Assembly (NCBI RefSeq): GCF_026343335.1 | Contig: NZ_JAPELX010000001.1 | Coordinates: forward strand, 7,750,001 to 7,814,000 | Origin: Streptomyces sp. NBC_00078 | Lineage (GTDB): Bacteria; Actinomycetota; Actinomycetes; Streptomycetales; Streptomycetaceae | Direction: 5' to 3' | DNA length: 64,000 nucleotides | Shown here: positions 9,156 through 17,715 of the stretch, in pieces | How positions within the stretch are numbered: position 1 is the first letter of the stretch | Layout: each line of letters begins with the position of its first letter | The notes under the pieces: model-generated | Seen by the model: only the letters and a program-made list of their open reading frames with translations | Database searches by the model: none | What the model was told of the DNA's origin: nothing | Made by a program: the position numbers and the translations under genes

Positions 9156-10250
9156 TCAGGCGACCCGGTACTCCTCCACCTCCTGCGTCCGCAGCGCAAG
9201 CCCGTGTCCGATCCCGCCCAGCGGCCGTACCGTGCCGCCCGTCGGATCCAGTGCACCGTCGAAGAACATGTCCTCGATGCGCACATGGTCGTGGAACCAC
9301 TCCATGTGCCGGATGTTGGGCAGCGAGGCGGCCGCCGCGGCGTGGACGTGCGGCGCGCAGTGCGTGGAGACCTCCAGGCCGTGGCAGTGAGCCAGCGCCG
9401 CGGCGCGCAGGAACTCCGTGATGCCGCCGCAGCGGGTCGCGTCGATCTGCAGGCAGTCGACGGCGCCCGCTGCGATCATGCGGGCGAAGTACGGCAGGTC
9501 GTAGCCGTACTCACCCGCCGTCACGTCGCACACCAGGGCGTCGCGGACCAGCCGCAGGCCCGTCAGATCGTCCGAGGACACCGGTTCCTCGAACCAGCCC
9601 ACGCCGTGCTCGGCGAGGGTCCGGCCGACCCGTACCGCCTGTTTGCGGGTGTAGGCGCCGTTCGCGTCGACATACAACTCGGCCTCGGCGCCGATCACTT
9701 GGCGTGCCGCGTGGACACGGGCCAGATCCCGGGAGACCTCCCGGCCCCAGCCCTCACCGATCTTGATCTTGACGCGTGGGATGTGCTGCCCGTGCACCCA
9801 GCCGTTCAGCTGGGCAGCCAGGTGGGTGTCGTGATACGTCGTGAAGCCGCCGCTGCCGTACACCGGGACCCGCTCGCGGCAGACGCCGAGGAGCCGGGCC
9901 AGGGGGAGTTCGAGGAGGCGGGCCTTGAGGTCCCACAGGGCGATGTCGAGTGCCGATATCGCACAGGCAGCGATCCCGGGGCGGCCCGCGTTGCGGACGG
10001 AGCGGCACATCACGTCGTGCGTGGCGGGGATGTCGAGGGCGTCGCGGCCCTCCACCAGCGGGGCGAGATGGCCGCGGAGGAAGTCGCCGACCGCCGCCGG
10101 GCCGTATGTCCAGCCCGTGCCGGTCGCGTCGCCCGCCGCCACCTCGGCGATCACCATGGTCGTGGAGTCCCAGGCCAGCGTGCCGTCGGCCTCGGGGGCA
10201 TCCGTCGGCACCGTGTAGACGGAGACGACGGGACGATGGAGTCTCATCAT
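9156..10250 (-). CDS. Enolase-superfamily (mandelate racemase-type) dehydratase/racemase
   Basis: 364 residues. The superfamily barrel is complete: KxK base motif in RVKIKIGEG, metal ligands in YVDANGAY, WFEEPVSS and TAGEYGYD, an Asp in LQIDATRCGG and a His in VSTHCAPHVH. The Asp-His dyad plus KxK places it in the mandelate racemase subgroup, whose members are mostly sugar-acid dehydratases or racemases. The start follows AGGGG by about 5 bases; a second ATG directly follows. It begins 9 bases after the stop of the upstream F420-type oxidoreductase gene, so the two form an operon. Cytoplasmic. The acid it acts on is not evident. Confidence 0.87.
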   Translation of the reverse strand: MMRLHRPVVSVYTVPTDAPEADGTLAWDSTTMVIAEVAAGDATGTGWTYGPAAVGDFLRGHLAPLVEGRDALDIPATHDVMCRSVRNAGRPGIAACAISALDIALWDLKARLLELPLARLLGVCRERVPVYGSGGFTTYHDTHLAAQLNGWVHGQHIPRVKIKIGEGWGREVSRDLARVHAARQVIGAEAELYVDANGAYTRKQAVRVGRTLAEHGVGWFEEPVSSDDLTGLRLVRDALVCDVTAGEYGYDLPYFARMIAAGAVDCLQIDATRCGGITEFLRAAALAHCHGLEVSTHCAPHVHAAAAASLPNIRHMEWFHDHVRIEDMFFDGALDPTGGTVRPLGGIGHGLALRTQEVEEYRVA

Positions 10251-10259
10251 CGTCGCCCC

Positions 10260-11219
10260 TCAGTTCTGCTGGAGCTGCGGCAGCACCTTCGTACGGTAGA
10301 AGTCGAAGAAGCCGCGCTGGTCGGGGCCGATCTGGTTGACGTAGACCCGGTCGAAGCCGGCGTCGGCGAAGGCGGTCAGGGCCGAGACGTGCTCGTCGAC
10401 GTCGTCCCCGCAGACCGACTTCTCGCGCACCGTCACCTCCGTGATCAGCGGCTCCAACTGCTCGAAGTGGCTCGGCGAGGGCAGGACCTGGCCCATCTCG
10501 CCCGGCAGGAACTGGTTGGACCACCGCTCGTGCACCGTCCGTACGGCCTCGTCGCGGTCGGTGCCGTAGCAGACCTTCGTGCCACCGCTCACCGGCTTGC
10601 CGCCCCCGCCTCCCTTGCGGAACTGCTCCACCATCGGGGCGTCCGGCATCATCGTGATGTAGCCGTCGCCCACGCGCGCCGCGAGCTTCGTGGCCGCCGG
10701 GCCGAAGCCGGAGATGTCGATCTGCACGGGCTCGTCGGGCACCGTGTAGAGGCGGGCGTTCTCCACCTTGTAGTGGGTGCCGTAGTGGCTGACCTCCTCG
10801 CCGGTGAACAGCCGGCGCATGATCTGGATCGCCTCCTCCAGCATCTCCATCCGCACGTGCGCGGGCGGCCAGACATGGCCGAGGATGTGCTCGTTCAGGG
10901 CCTCGCCGGTGCCCACCCCCAGCCGGAAGCGGCCGTTCGTCATCACCGCCGAGGTCGCCGCCGCCTGCGCCACCACTGCCGGGTGGATCCGCACGGTCGG
11001 GCAGGTCACCGCCGTCTCGACCGGCAGCGACACCGCCTCCGACAGTGCGCCGATCACCGACCACACGAACGGGCTCTGGCCCTGCGAGCCGTTCCACGGG
11101 TGGTAGTGGTCCGAGATCCACAGCGACCGGAATCCCGCCTGCTCGGCCATCCTCGCCTGCTCGACGAGGTCCGCGGGACCGAACTCCTCACAGGAGAGGA
11201 AGTAGCCGTACTCGGGCAT
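10260..11219 (-). CDS. LLM-class F420-dependent oxidoreductase (G6PDH-like subgroup)
   Basis: 319 residues with the bacterial-luciferase-like TIM barrel: YFLSCEEFGPADLVEQARMAEQAGF, WISDHYHPWN (the Asp-His-Tyr segment near the F420/substrate site), FRLGVGTGEALNEH and DISGFGPAATKLAARVGDGYI. The last elements match the subgroup annotated 'F420-dependent, G6PDH family', which uses coenzyme F420 to oxidise sugar phosphates or related alcohols. The start is ATG 11219. It is the first gene of a two-gene operon with the enolase-superfamily enzyme. Divergent from the NDH-2 gene at 11390, with about 170 bases between them. Confidence 0.87.
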   Translation of the reverse strand: MPEYGYFLSCEEFGPADLVEQARMAEQAGFRSLWISDHYHPWNGSQGQSPFVWSVIGALSEAVSLPVETAVTCPTVRIHPAVVAQAAATSAVMTNGRFRLGVGTGEALNEHILGHVWPPAHVRMEMLEEAIQIMRRLFTGEEVSHYGTHYKVENARLYTVPDEPVQIDISGFGPAATKLAARVGDGYITMMPDAPMVEQFRKGGGGGKPVSGGTKVCYGTDRDEAVRTVHERWSNQFLPGEMGQVLPSPSHFEQLEPLITEVTVREKSVCGDDVDEHVSALTAFADAGFDRVYVNQIGPDQRGFFDFYRTKVLPQLQQN

Positions 11220-11389
11220 GGGGAGTACCTCCGATGGCTGGTGATGCAAGGGGTGGTTCGCAGTCCGGGTACCCGGCGCCCGGGACGGAAACCGGTGCAC
11301 GTTCGGGCGCTCCGCCCAGTTTGGGTGCTCTGACCAGGGGGACGCGGAAGGCTCACGTACGAGGTACGCGACAGCGCCGGAGGCCAACC

Positions 11390-12997
11390 GTGAGTCGACC
11401 CCGCATCGTGATCGTCGGTGCCGGCTTCGCCGGCTACAGGACCGCCCGCACCCTGTCCCGGCTGGTCCGGCACAAGGCCGACATCACCCTGCTGAACCCC
11501 ACCGACTACTTCCTGTATCTGCCCCTGCTGCCCCAGGTCGCCGCCGGCATCCTGGAACCTCGCCGGGTGACCGTCTCCCTGTCCGGCACCCTGCCGCACG
11601 TACGGCTGGTGCTCGGCGAGGCCGACGGCGTCGATCTCGGCGGGCGGAGCGTGCACTACACCGACCCCGAGGGCGGCGGCGGCACGCTCGCCTACGACCG
11701 GCTGGTGCTCGCCGTCGGCAGCGTCAACAAGCTGCTGCCCATCCCCGGGGTCGCCGAGCACGCGCACGGTTTCCGGGGGCTGCCCGAGGCGCTGTACCTG
11801 CGCGACCACGTCACCCGGCAGGTGGAACTCGCCGCCGCCGACGACGACCCGAAGAGCTGCGCCGAGCGGTGCACGTTCGTGGTGGTCGGCGCCGGATACA
11901 CGGGGACCGAGGTCGCCGCGCAGGGCCGGCGGTACACGGACGCACAGGTCCGCAGGCGCCCGCTGCCAGGCGGTGTGCGGCCGCGCTGGCTGCTGCTCGA
12001 CACCGCGCCGCGCGTCCTGCCCGAGCTGGACGAAAGGCTCTCGCGCACCGCGGACCGGGTGCTGCGGCAGAGGGGAGTCGAGGTGCGCATGGGGACCTCC
12101 GTAAAGGAGGCCACGCACAACGGAGTCCTGCTGACCGACGGCGAGTTCGTGGACAGCCGCACCCTCGTGTGGTGCGTCGGCGTACGGCCGGACCCGCTCG
12201 TCGAGAGCACCGGGCAGCCGCTGGAACGCGGCCGGCTTCTCGTCGACCCGCACCTCCAGCTACCGGGCCGCCCCGAGGTGTTCGCGTGCGGTGACGCGGC
12301 CGCGGTGCCGGATCTGAACGACCCCGGAAAGTACACCCCGATGACCGCGCAGCACGCCTGGCGGCACGGCACGGTCGTGGCCCACAACGTGGCCGCGTCC
12401 CTCGGCACCGGCGAGCGGCGCGTCTACCGCCACCGCGACCTCGGATTCGTCGTGGATCTGGGCGGCGCCCAGGCCGCCGCCAACCCGCTCGGGATCCCCC
12501 TGCCCGGCCCGCTGGCCGCCGCGGTCGCCCGCGGCTACCACCTCGCGGCGATGCCCGGCAACCGCGTCCGGGTCGCCGCCGACTGGCTCCTGGATTCCGT
12601 ACTGCCGCGCCAGGCCGTCCAGCTGGGCCTCGTCCGCTCCTGGTCGGTACCGCTGGACACCGCGTCCCCGGAACTGGCGCGGATGCCGGGCGGACCGCAA
12701 GCGGAAGCCGAGGCCCGCTCGGGCCCCGGAGCGGCAACGGCACAGGACATCGAGACCGACTCGGCCGATCCTGAGGCGCCGAAGACGCAGCCCGGTGACG
12801 AGCCCGCCAGGAACCGACCGGCGTCCGGAGCGGCCAAGGACCTACCGGCGTCCGGAGCGGTCCGGAACCAGCCGGTGCACGGAACGGCACAGAACCAGCC
12901 GGCGTCCGGGCCGGTCGAGAACCCACCGGGCGGTGGGGCCGTGGAAGCCACCGGTCCCGTCAAGCGCCCCGACACCCCCGCGGAGGGAGATTCATGA
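11390..12997 (+). CDS. NDH-2-like NAD(P)/FAD-dependent oxidoreductase with repetitive tail
   Basis: 535 residues; GTG 11390 has GGAGG (11379-11383) 6 bases upstream. It has the FAD motif IVGAGFAGY at the N-terminus, the second dinucleotide motif VVVGAGYTGTEVA near residue 165, and VFACGDAAAVPD near 300. Type II NADH dehydrogenases move electrons from NADH to quinone without pumping protons and sit on the inner membrane face. Past about residue 440 there is an unusual Ala/Pro/Gly/Asn tail with imperfect repeats of the type RNxPASGAxx (about 90 residues), probably disordered. The stop overlaps the transketolase start (ATGA, 12994-12997). Confidence 0.85.
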   Translation: MSRPRIVIVGAGFAGYRTARTLSRLVRHKADITLLNPTDYFLYLPLLPQVAAGILEPRRVTVSLSGTLPHVRLVLGEADGVDLGGRSVHYTDPEGGGGTLAYDRLVLAVGSVNKLLPIPGVAEHAHGFRGLPEALYLRDHVTRQVELAAADDDPKSCAERCTFVVVGAGYTGTEVAAQGRRYTDAQVRRRPLPGGVRPRWLLLDTAPRVLPELDERLSRTADRVLRQRGVEVRMGTSVKEATHNGVLLTDGEFVDSRTLVWCVGVRPDPLVESTGQPLERGRLLVDPHLQLPGRPEVFACGDAAAVPDLNDPGKYTPMTAQHAWRHGTVVAHNVAASLGTGERRVYRHRDLGFVVDLGGAQAAANPLGIPLPGPLAAAVARGYHLAAMPGNRVRVAADWLLDSVLPRQAVQLGLVRSWSVPLDTASPELARMPGGPQAEAEARSGPGAATAQDIETDSADPEAPKTQPGDEPARNRPASGAAKDLPASGAVRNQPVHGTAQNQPASGPVENPPGGGAVEATGPVKRPDTPAEGDS

Positions 12998-14850
12998 ACA
13001 CCGCCGAACTCGTCGAGCTTGCCCAGCAGTTGCGGGTGGACAGTGTGCGCGCATCGGACGCGGCGGGGTCCGGGCACCCGACGTCGTCGATGTCCGCCGC
13101 GGACCTGATGGCCGTACTCCTCGCCAACCACTTCCGCTACGACTTCGACCGGCCCGCTCACCCGGGCAACGACCGCTTCGTCCTGTCGAAGGGACACGCG
13201 TCTCCGCTTCTCTACTCCGCCTACAAGGCGGCCGGCGCCGTCGACGACGCCGAACTGCTCACCTTCCGCAAGCTGGGCAGCCGCCTCGAAGGGCATCCGA
13301 CGCCGCGCCGGCTGCCGTGGGTCGAGACGGCCACCGGCTCGCTCGGCCAGGGGCTGCCCGTCGGCGTCGGCATCGCACTGTCCGGCAAGCGGCTGGACCG
13401 CACCGGCTACCGCGTGTGGGTGCTGTGCGGGGACAGCGAGCTGGCCGAGGGATCGATCTGGGAGGCCGCCGAGCACGCGTCGTACGAGCAGCTGGACAAC
13501 CTCACCGCGATCGTCGACGTGAACAGGCTGGGGCAGCGCGGACCGACCCGGCACGGGCACGACCTCGACGCCTACGCCCGCCGCTTCCAGGGATTCGGCT
13601 GGCACACGATCGAGGTCGACGGACACGACGTGGACGCCATCGACCGGGCGTACGGCGAGGCGATCTCGACGACCGGGCAGCCGACCGTGATCCTCGCCCG
13701 CACGCTCAAGGGCAAGGGCGTCGCGTCCGTTCAGGACCGCGAGGGACTGCACGGCAAGCCACTGCCCGACGCCGACGAGGCGATCGCCGAACTCGGCGGC
13801 CGCCGTGACCTCCGCGTCCAGGTCCACGAGCCGGCCGCCGCCCGCATCCTGCACGCCGTACCCGCCGGACACCTCGAACTGCCCCGCTGGGACAAGGGGA
13901 ACGACGGAAAGGGAGTCGCGACACGGAACGCGTACGGGCAGGCGCTCGCCGCACTCGGCACCGGTCGCGCAGACGTCGTCGCCCTCGACGGCGAGGTCGG
14001 CGACTCCACCCGGACGGAGTTCTTCGCCAAGGAGCACCCCGACCGCTACTTCGAGTGCTACATCGCCGAGCAGCAGATGGTCGCGACGGCGGTGGGGCTC
14101 GCGGCACGCGGCTGGGTGCCGTACGCCGGCACGTTCGCCGCGTTCCTGACGCGCGCGTACGATTTCGTGCGCATGGCGTCCGTCAGCGGCGCAGGCATCA
14201 ACCTCGTCGGCTCGCACGCGGGCGTCGCCATCGGCCAGGACGGGCCCTCCCAGATGGGCCTGGAGGACCTGGCGATGATGCGGGCGGTGCACGGTTCGAC
14301 CGTGCTGTACCCGTGCGACGCCAACCAGACCGCACAGCTCGTCGCCGCCATGGCGGGCTGCGAGGGCGTCCGGTACCTGCGCACCTCGCGCGGGGAGAGC
14401 AAGGTCATCTACGGCCCCGACGAGGAGTTCCCCATCGGTGGCAGCAAGGTGCTGCGCTCCTCCGCCGACGACCGGCTGACCCTCGTCGCGGCGGGCGTCA
14501 CCGTGCCCGAGGCGCTGGCCGCCGCCGACGCGCTGGACCGCGACGGCATCCAGGTCCGCGTCATCGACCTGTACTCGGTCAAGCCCGTCGACCGTGACAC
14601 CCTGCGCCGGGCCGCCGAGGACACCGGCTGCCTCGTCACCGTGGAGGACCACCACGAGGAGGGCGGAATCGGCGACGCCGTCCTGGACGCGTTCCTCGAC
14701 GGGCGGGCCGTGCCGCGGCTGGTGCGCCTCGCCGTCCGCGACATGCCGGGCTCGGCCTCCCCGGACGAGCAGCTGCACGCGGCGGGCATCGACGCCGAGT
14801 CGATCGCCGCGGCCGGGAAGCTGCTGGTGGAGGAGGCGGTCGTGCGGTGA
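12994..14850 (+). CDS. Transketolase
   Basis: 618 residues. The thiamine-diphosphate domain has GSGHPTSSMSAADL, KGHASPLLYSAY and the TPP/Mg motif GDSELAEGSIWEAAEHASYEQLDN...IVDVN. The Pyr domain contains ECYIAEQQMVATAVGLAARG (catalytic Glu) and HAGVAIGQDGPSQMGLEDLA. The C-terminal domain is complete. It transfers two-carbon ketol units between sugar phosphates (pentose phosphate pathway). It is shorter than the about 690-residue central-metabolism enzyme and resembles the mammalian-type class. The start overlaps the NDH-2 stop and its stop overlaps the LigD-like start (GTGA, 14847-14850), so all three are translationally coupled. Confidence 0.92.
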   Translation: MNTAELVELAQQLRVDSVRASDAAGSGHPTSSMSAADLMAVLLANHFRYDFDRPAHPGNDRFVLSKGHASPLLYSAYKAAGAVDDAELLTFRKLGSRLEGHPTPRRLPWVETATGSLGQGLPVGVGIALSGKRLDRTGYRVWVLCGDSELAEGSIWEAAEHASYEQLDNLTAIVDVNRLGQRGPTRHGHDLDAYARRFQGFGWHTIEVDGHDVDAIDRAYGEAISTTGQPTVILARTLKGKGVASVQDREGLHGKPLPDADEAIAELGGRRDLRVQVHEPAAARILHAVPAGHLELPRWDKGNDGKGVATRNAYGQALAALGTGRADVVALDGEVGDSTRTEFFAKEHPDRYFECYIAEQQMVATAVGLAARGWVPYAGTFAAFLTRAYDFVRMASVSGAGINLVGSHAGVAIGQDGPSQMGLEDLAMMRAVHGSTVLYPCDANQTAQLVAAMAGCEGVRYLRTSRGESKVIYGPDEEFPIGGSKVLRSSADDRLTLVAAGVTVPEALAAADALDRDGIQVRVIDLYSVKPVDRDTLRRAAEDTGCLVTVEDHHEEGGIGDAVLDAFLDGRAVPRLVRLAVRDMPGSASPDEQLHAAGIDAESIAAAGKLLVEEAVVR

Positions 14851-15776
14851 GCGGCGACGAGGTACGCACCGGACGGGCCGGGCGGCGCACGGTGGAGGTC
14901 CACCGGGCCGACAAGGTGCTCTTCCCCGGTGAGGGCCGTGCGAAGGAGTACACCAAGGGCGACCTCGTGGACTACTACCGGTCCGCCGCCCCGCTCCTGC
15001 TGCCCCATCTGCGCGGCCGTCCGGTGATGCTGGAGCGGCATCCGGACGGCATCGACGGCCCCCGTTTCATGCAGAAGAACACCCCGGACACCTACCCGGA
15101 GTGGATCACTCGCGTCGAGGTGCCCAAGGAGGGCGGCACCGTCTGCCACACCGTGTGCGACGACGTCGCCACCCTCCTCTACCTCGCCGACCAGGCCAGT
15201 CTCACACTGCACCGCTGGCTGTCCCGGGTCGGCCGCCTCGACCAGCCCGACCGGCTGGTCTTCGACCTCGACCCGGCCGGGGACGACTTCGCGGCGGTGC
15301 GCGAGGCGGCCGTGCTGCTCGGGGAACTCCTCGACGAGCTGGAGCTGCCCTCGGCGCTGATGACCACCGGCTCGCGCGGACTGCACGTCGTCGTTCCGCT
15401 GGCCGGCCGCCACGACTTCGACGAGGTCCGCGCCTTCGCCCACGACGTCGCCGACACCCTCGCCGAGGCCCACCCCGACCGGCTCACCACCGCCGCACGC
15501 AAGAAGGAGCGCGGCGAGAGGCTCTACCTCGACGTGGGCCGCAACGCCTACGCGCAGACCGCCGTCGCACCCCTCACCGTCCGCGCCCGGCCCGGGGCCC
15601 CCGTGGCCACCCCGATCACCTGGGCCCAGCTGGACGACCCGGCCCTGCACGCCCGCCGCTGGACCATCGCCGACGCCGTCGAACAGGCCCGCACCGACCC
15701 CTGGGCCGGAATCCTGGGCCACGGCCGCGCTCTTGGACCGGCCAGGCGCCGGCTCGACGCGTTGCACGGCGCCTGA
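14847..15776 (+). CDS. Stand-alone LigD-type DNA polymerase/primase domain
   Basis: 309 residues covering only the polymerase (archaeo-eukaryotic primase) module of LigD. Motifs are intact: VFDLDPAGDD (metal-binding Asp pair, near 138-145), TTGSRGLHVVVPL (near 172-185), and ERLYLDVGRNAYAQTAVAPLTVRARPGAPV near 225-255. In mycobacteria and streptomycetes this module fills gaps with ribonucleotides during non-homologous end joining; no ligase, nuclease or Ku gene is adjacent here. The GTG start is embedded in the transketolase stop. Only 45 bases separate its stop from gvpO, so readthrough into the gas-vesicle genes is possible. Confidence 0.9.
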   Translation: MSGDEVRTGRAGRRTVEVHRADKVLFPGEGRAKEYTKGDLVDYYRSAAPLLLPHLRGRPVMLERHPDGIDGPRFMQKNTPDTYPEWITRVEVPKEGGTVCHTVCDDVATLLYLADQASLTLHRWLSRVGRLDQPDRLVFDLDPAGDDFAAVREAAVLLGELLDELELPSALMTTGSRGLHVVVPLAGRHDFDEVRAFAHDVADTLAEAHPDRLTTAARKKERGERLYLDVGRNAYAQTAVAPLTVRARPGAPVATPITWAQLDDPALHARRWTIADAVEQARTDPWAGILGHGRALGPARRRLDALHGA

Positions 15777-15821
15777 ATGTTTGGCCAGTGACAAAGGGGC
15801 CACCCGGATCACGAGGTGGCC

Positions 15822-16175
15822 ATGGCTGACACAAGAAACACGCAACAGTCGCAAAGCTCACAGAATTCCGACAAGAAGGAAACCGGCGGGGTGAACAAGC
15901 GGCCGAATCCGATGGAGGTGCTGCGCCAGGCGCGCGCACAGCTCGCGGAGCTGACCGGCATGTCCGCCGAGACCGTCTCGTCCTTCGAACAGACGGAGGA
16001 CGGCGGCTGGACGCTGGAGGTCGAGGTACTCGAACTGCAACGAGTGCCGGACACGATGAGCCTGATGGCGAGCTATCAGGTCGATCTCGACGCCGACGGC
16101 CAGCTGACGGGCTACCGGCGCGTCCGCCGCTACGAGCGCGGACGCGCCGACGCACACAGGCAAGGCGGCCGATAG
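15822..16175 (+). CDS. gvpO: Gas vesicle protein GvpO
   Basis: 117 residues; ATG 15822 has GAGG (15813-15816) 5 bases upstream. The first 30 residues are a polar Gln/Ser/Asn/Lys-rich leader (TRNTQQSQSSQNSDKKE). The GvpO domain follows: PMEVLRQARAQLAELTGMSAETVSSFEQTEDGGWTLEVEVLELQRVPDTMSLMASYQVDLD and a GYRRVRRYERG end. GvpO is an accessory protein required for vesicle formation in haloarchaea and is the first gene of actinomycete clusters. No strong promoter is visible in the 45 bases before it. Confidence 0.93.
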   Translation: MADTRNTQQSQSSQNSDKKETGGVNKRPNPMEVLRQARAQLAELTGMSAETVSSFEQTEDGGWTLEVEVLELQRVPDTMSLMASYQVDLDADGQLTGYRRVRRYERGRADAHRQGGR

Positions 16176-16233
16176 GCCGCCGAACCGCTCAGAAACCCAT
16201 CCTCGAAACCACAGACAAGGAGGCGCGGTCGGC

Positions 16234-16680
16234 ATGACCGTTGTCCCGGCACAGCAGAGCGGCGGAGGGGGCGGCAGCAGCGGCCTCTACGACGTTCTGG
16301 AACTCGTCCTCGACAGGGGTCTCGTCATCGACGCGTTCGTGCGTGTGTCCCTGGTAGGCATCGAGATCCTGAAGATCGACGTACGTGTCGTCGTGGCCAG
16401 CGTCGACACCTATCTGCGCTTCGCCGAGGCATGCAACCGCCTCGACCTGGAGGCAGGGCCGCGCAAGGACCCGGGGCTTCCGGACCTCGTCGGCGAGATG
16501 ACCGAATCAGGCGCCCGCGGCAAGTCCAAGGGTGCGCTGTCCGGAGCCGCGGAGACCATCTCCGACGCGTTCAAGCAGGCACGTGACGACGGGCGCGACA
16601 ACGGTCGCGAGCGGGAGACCGAGTCCCGGCCCCGCGCTCGTAAGACGACGTCCTCGCGAAGGAAGGAGGAGCAGGAGTGA
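16234..16680 (+). CDS. gvpA: Gas vesicle structural protein GvpA-type with basic tail
   Basis: 148 residues. Residues about 18-70 are the GvpA fold: LYDVLELVLDRGLVIDAF, then VRVSLVGIEILKIDVRVVVASVDTYLRFAEA. This amphipathic rib-forming unit builds the gas-permeable wall. Unlike the 70-residue cyanobacterial protein it carries a Gly-rich N-terminus (GGGGGSSG) and an about 75-residue C-terminal extension. The extension ends in a basic, Arg/Lys/Glu-rich segment (RERETESRPRARKTTSSRRKEEQE). AAGGAGG lies about 10 bases before the ATG. It overlaps gvpF by GTGA (16677-16680). Confidence 0.92.
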   Translation: MTVVPAQQSGGGGGSSGLYDVLELVLDRGLVIDAFVRVSLVGIEILKIDVRVVVASVDTYLRFAEACNRLDLEAGPRKDPGLPDLVGEMTESGARGKSKGALSGAAETISDAFKQARDDGRDNGRERETESRPRARKTTSSRRKEEQE

Positions 16681-17447
16681 GCACGTATGTCTACGGCATC
16701 ACCGCGAGCTCGCATCCGGCGCTCCCCGAGAAGCTGAGCGGCGTCGGCGATCCGCCGCTGCCGGTGCGCGTCCTCAAGGAGGGTGAACTCGCGGCCGTCG
16801 TGAGCGACGCCCCCGAGGGGCTGCGGCCCAAGCGCAAGGACCTGCTCGCCCACCAGAGCGTGCTCGCCGAGGCGGGCGCGGAGGGCGCCGTGCTGCCCAT
16901 GCGGTTCGGCAGCATCGCCCCCGACGACGAGTCCGTCACCGGCGTGCTCGCCGAACGCGCCGACCACTACAAGGAGCGGCTGCAGGCCCTGGACGGCAAA
17001 GTCGAGTACAACGTCAAGGCCACGCACCAGGAAGACGCCGTCCTGCATCGCGTGATGTCCGAGAACCCGGAGATCCGGGCCATGACCGAGGCCAACAGGC
17101 AGTCCGGCGGCGGAAGTTACGAGGAGCGGCTCCGGCTGGGCGAGATGGTCGTGGCCGCCGTCCAGGCCCGGGAGACCGAGGACGCTGCGGACGTGCAGCG
17201 CGCTCTGGAGCCGGTCGCCGCCGATGTGAGCGAAGGCCCCGAGTCCACCGGCTGGCTGGTCAACGTGTCCTTCCTCGTGGACCGTGAGTCGGCCGAGCCT
17301 TTCCTGACCGCGGTGGAGCAGGTCCGCAGCAGTCACCCGCACATCGAGCTGCGCGTGAACGGCCCGCTGCCGCCCTACAGCTTCGTCGAGCCGGGCCCCG
17401 CCCAGCACGCGGGTAGTGCCGTCGGCCCGGGCGTGGCCCAGGAGTGA
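16677..17447 (+). CDS. gvpF: Gas vesicle protein GvpF/GvpL family (first copy)
   Basis: 256 residues. GvpF/L fold: N-terminal YVYGITASSHP ferredoxin-like strand, LAAVVSDAPEGLRP, HQSVLAEAGAEGAVLPMRFGSI (the signature 'H..v...a....vlPmrFG') and a C-terminal VNVSFLVDRESAEPFLTAVEQ...RVNGPLPPYSFVE. These minor proteins line or nucleate the vesicle wall and chaperone GvpA. Its paralogue is the second GvpL/F-type gene at 19920. GTG start inside the gvpA stop. Intact. Confidence 0.92.
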   Translation: MSTYVYGITASSHPALPEKLSGVGDPPLPVRVLKEGELAAVVSDAPEGLRPKRKDLLAHQSVLAEAGAEGAVLPMRFGSIAPDDESVTGVLAERADHYKERLQALDGKVEYNVKATHQEDAVLHRVMSENPEIRAMTEANRQSGGGSYEERLRLGEMVVAAVQARETEDAADVQRALEPVAADVSEGPESTGWLVNVSFLVDRESAEPFLTAVEQVRSSHPHIELRVNGPLPPYSFVEPGPAQHAGSAVGPGVAQE

Positions 17448-17451
17448 CGTC

Positions 17452-17715
17452 GTGGGACTGATCAAGGAGCTGATCCTGCTGCCCTTCGCCCCGGTGCGCG
17501 GGAGCGGGTGGGTGATCGAGCAGGTGCTGAGCGAGGCGGAACGGATCTACTACGACCCGGCCACCGTCAGGGCCGAACTCGGTCGGCTCGAAGAGCAGTT
17601 GGAGGCCGGCGAGATCGACGAGGAGGAGTTCGACCGACAGGAGGACGAACTCCTCGACCGGCTGGAGATCGGCTTGCGCAGCGGCGGGGCCACAGGCCAA
17701 GGGACGGCACTATGA
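17452..17715 (+). CDS. gvpG: Gas vesicle protein GvpG
   Basis: 87 residues from GTG 17452 (GGAG 8 bases before; the open frame extends upstream into the end of gvpF but is not needed). It starts GLIKELILLPFAPVRGSGWVIEQVLSEAERIYYDP and continues as a charged, probably coiled-coil helix (RAELGRLEEQLEAGEIDEEEFDRQEDELLDRLEIG). This is the standard GvpG size and sequence; the protein is an accessory factor that interacts with GvpF and the assembly complex. The stop overlaps the ATG of gvpY (17712-17715). Confidence 0.92.
   Translation: MGLIKELILLPFAPVRGSGWVIEQVLSEAERIYYDPATVRAELGRLEEQLEAGEIDEEEFDRQEDELLDRLEIGLRSGGATGQGTAL

Noticed and set aside
11267..11272. GGGTAC upstream of the NDH-2 gene
   Set aside because: No GNNT element at 14-16 bases; the hexamer alone is expected by chance. 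The GGGTAC at 22806-22811 fails the same test on both strands.
15779..15802. SigB-like promoter directly before gvpO (GTTT ... GGGCCA)
   Set aside because: The -10 lacks the TA core, so the match is too weak to annotate.
14409..15854. 481-codon minus-strand frame across transketolase/LigD genes
   Set aside because: Shadow of two well-conserved plus-strand proteins; composition Gly/Val/Arg-rich with no motifs.
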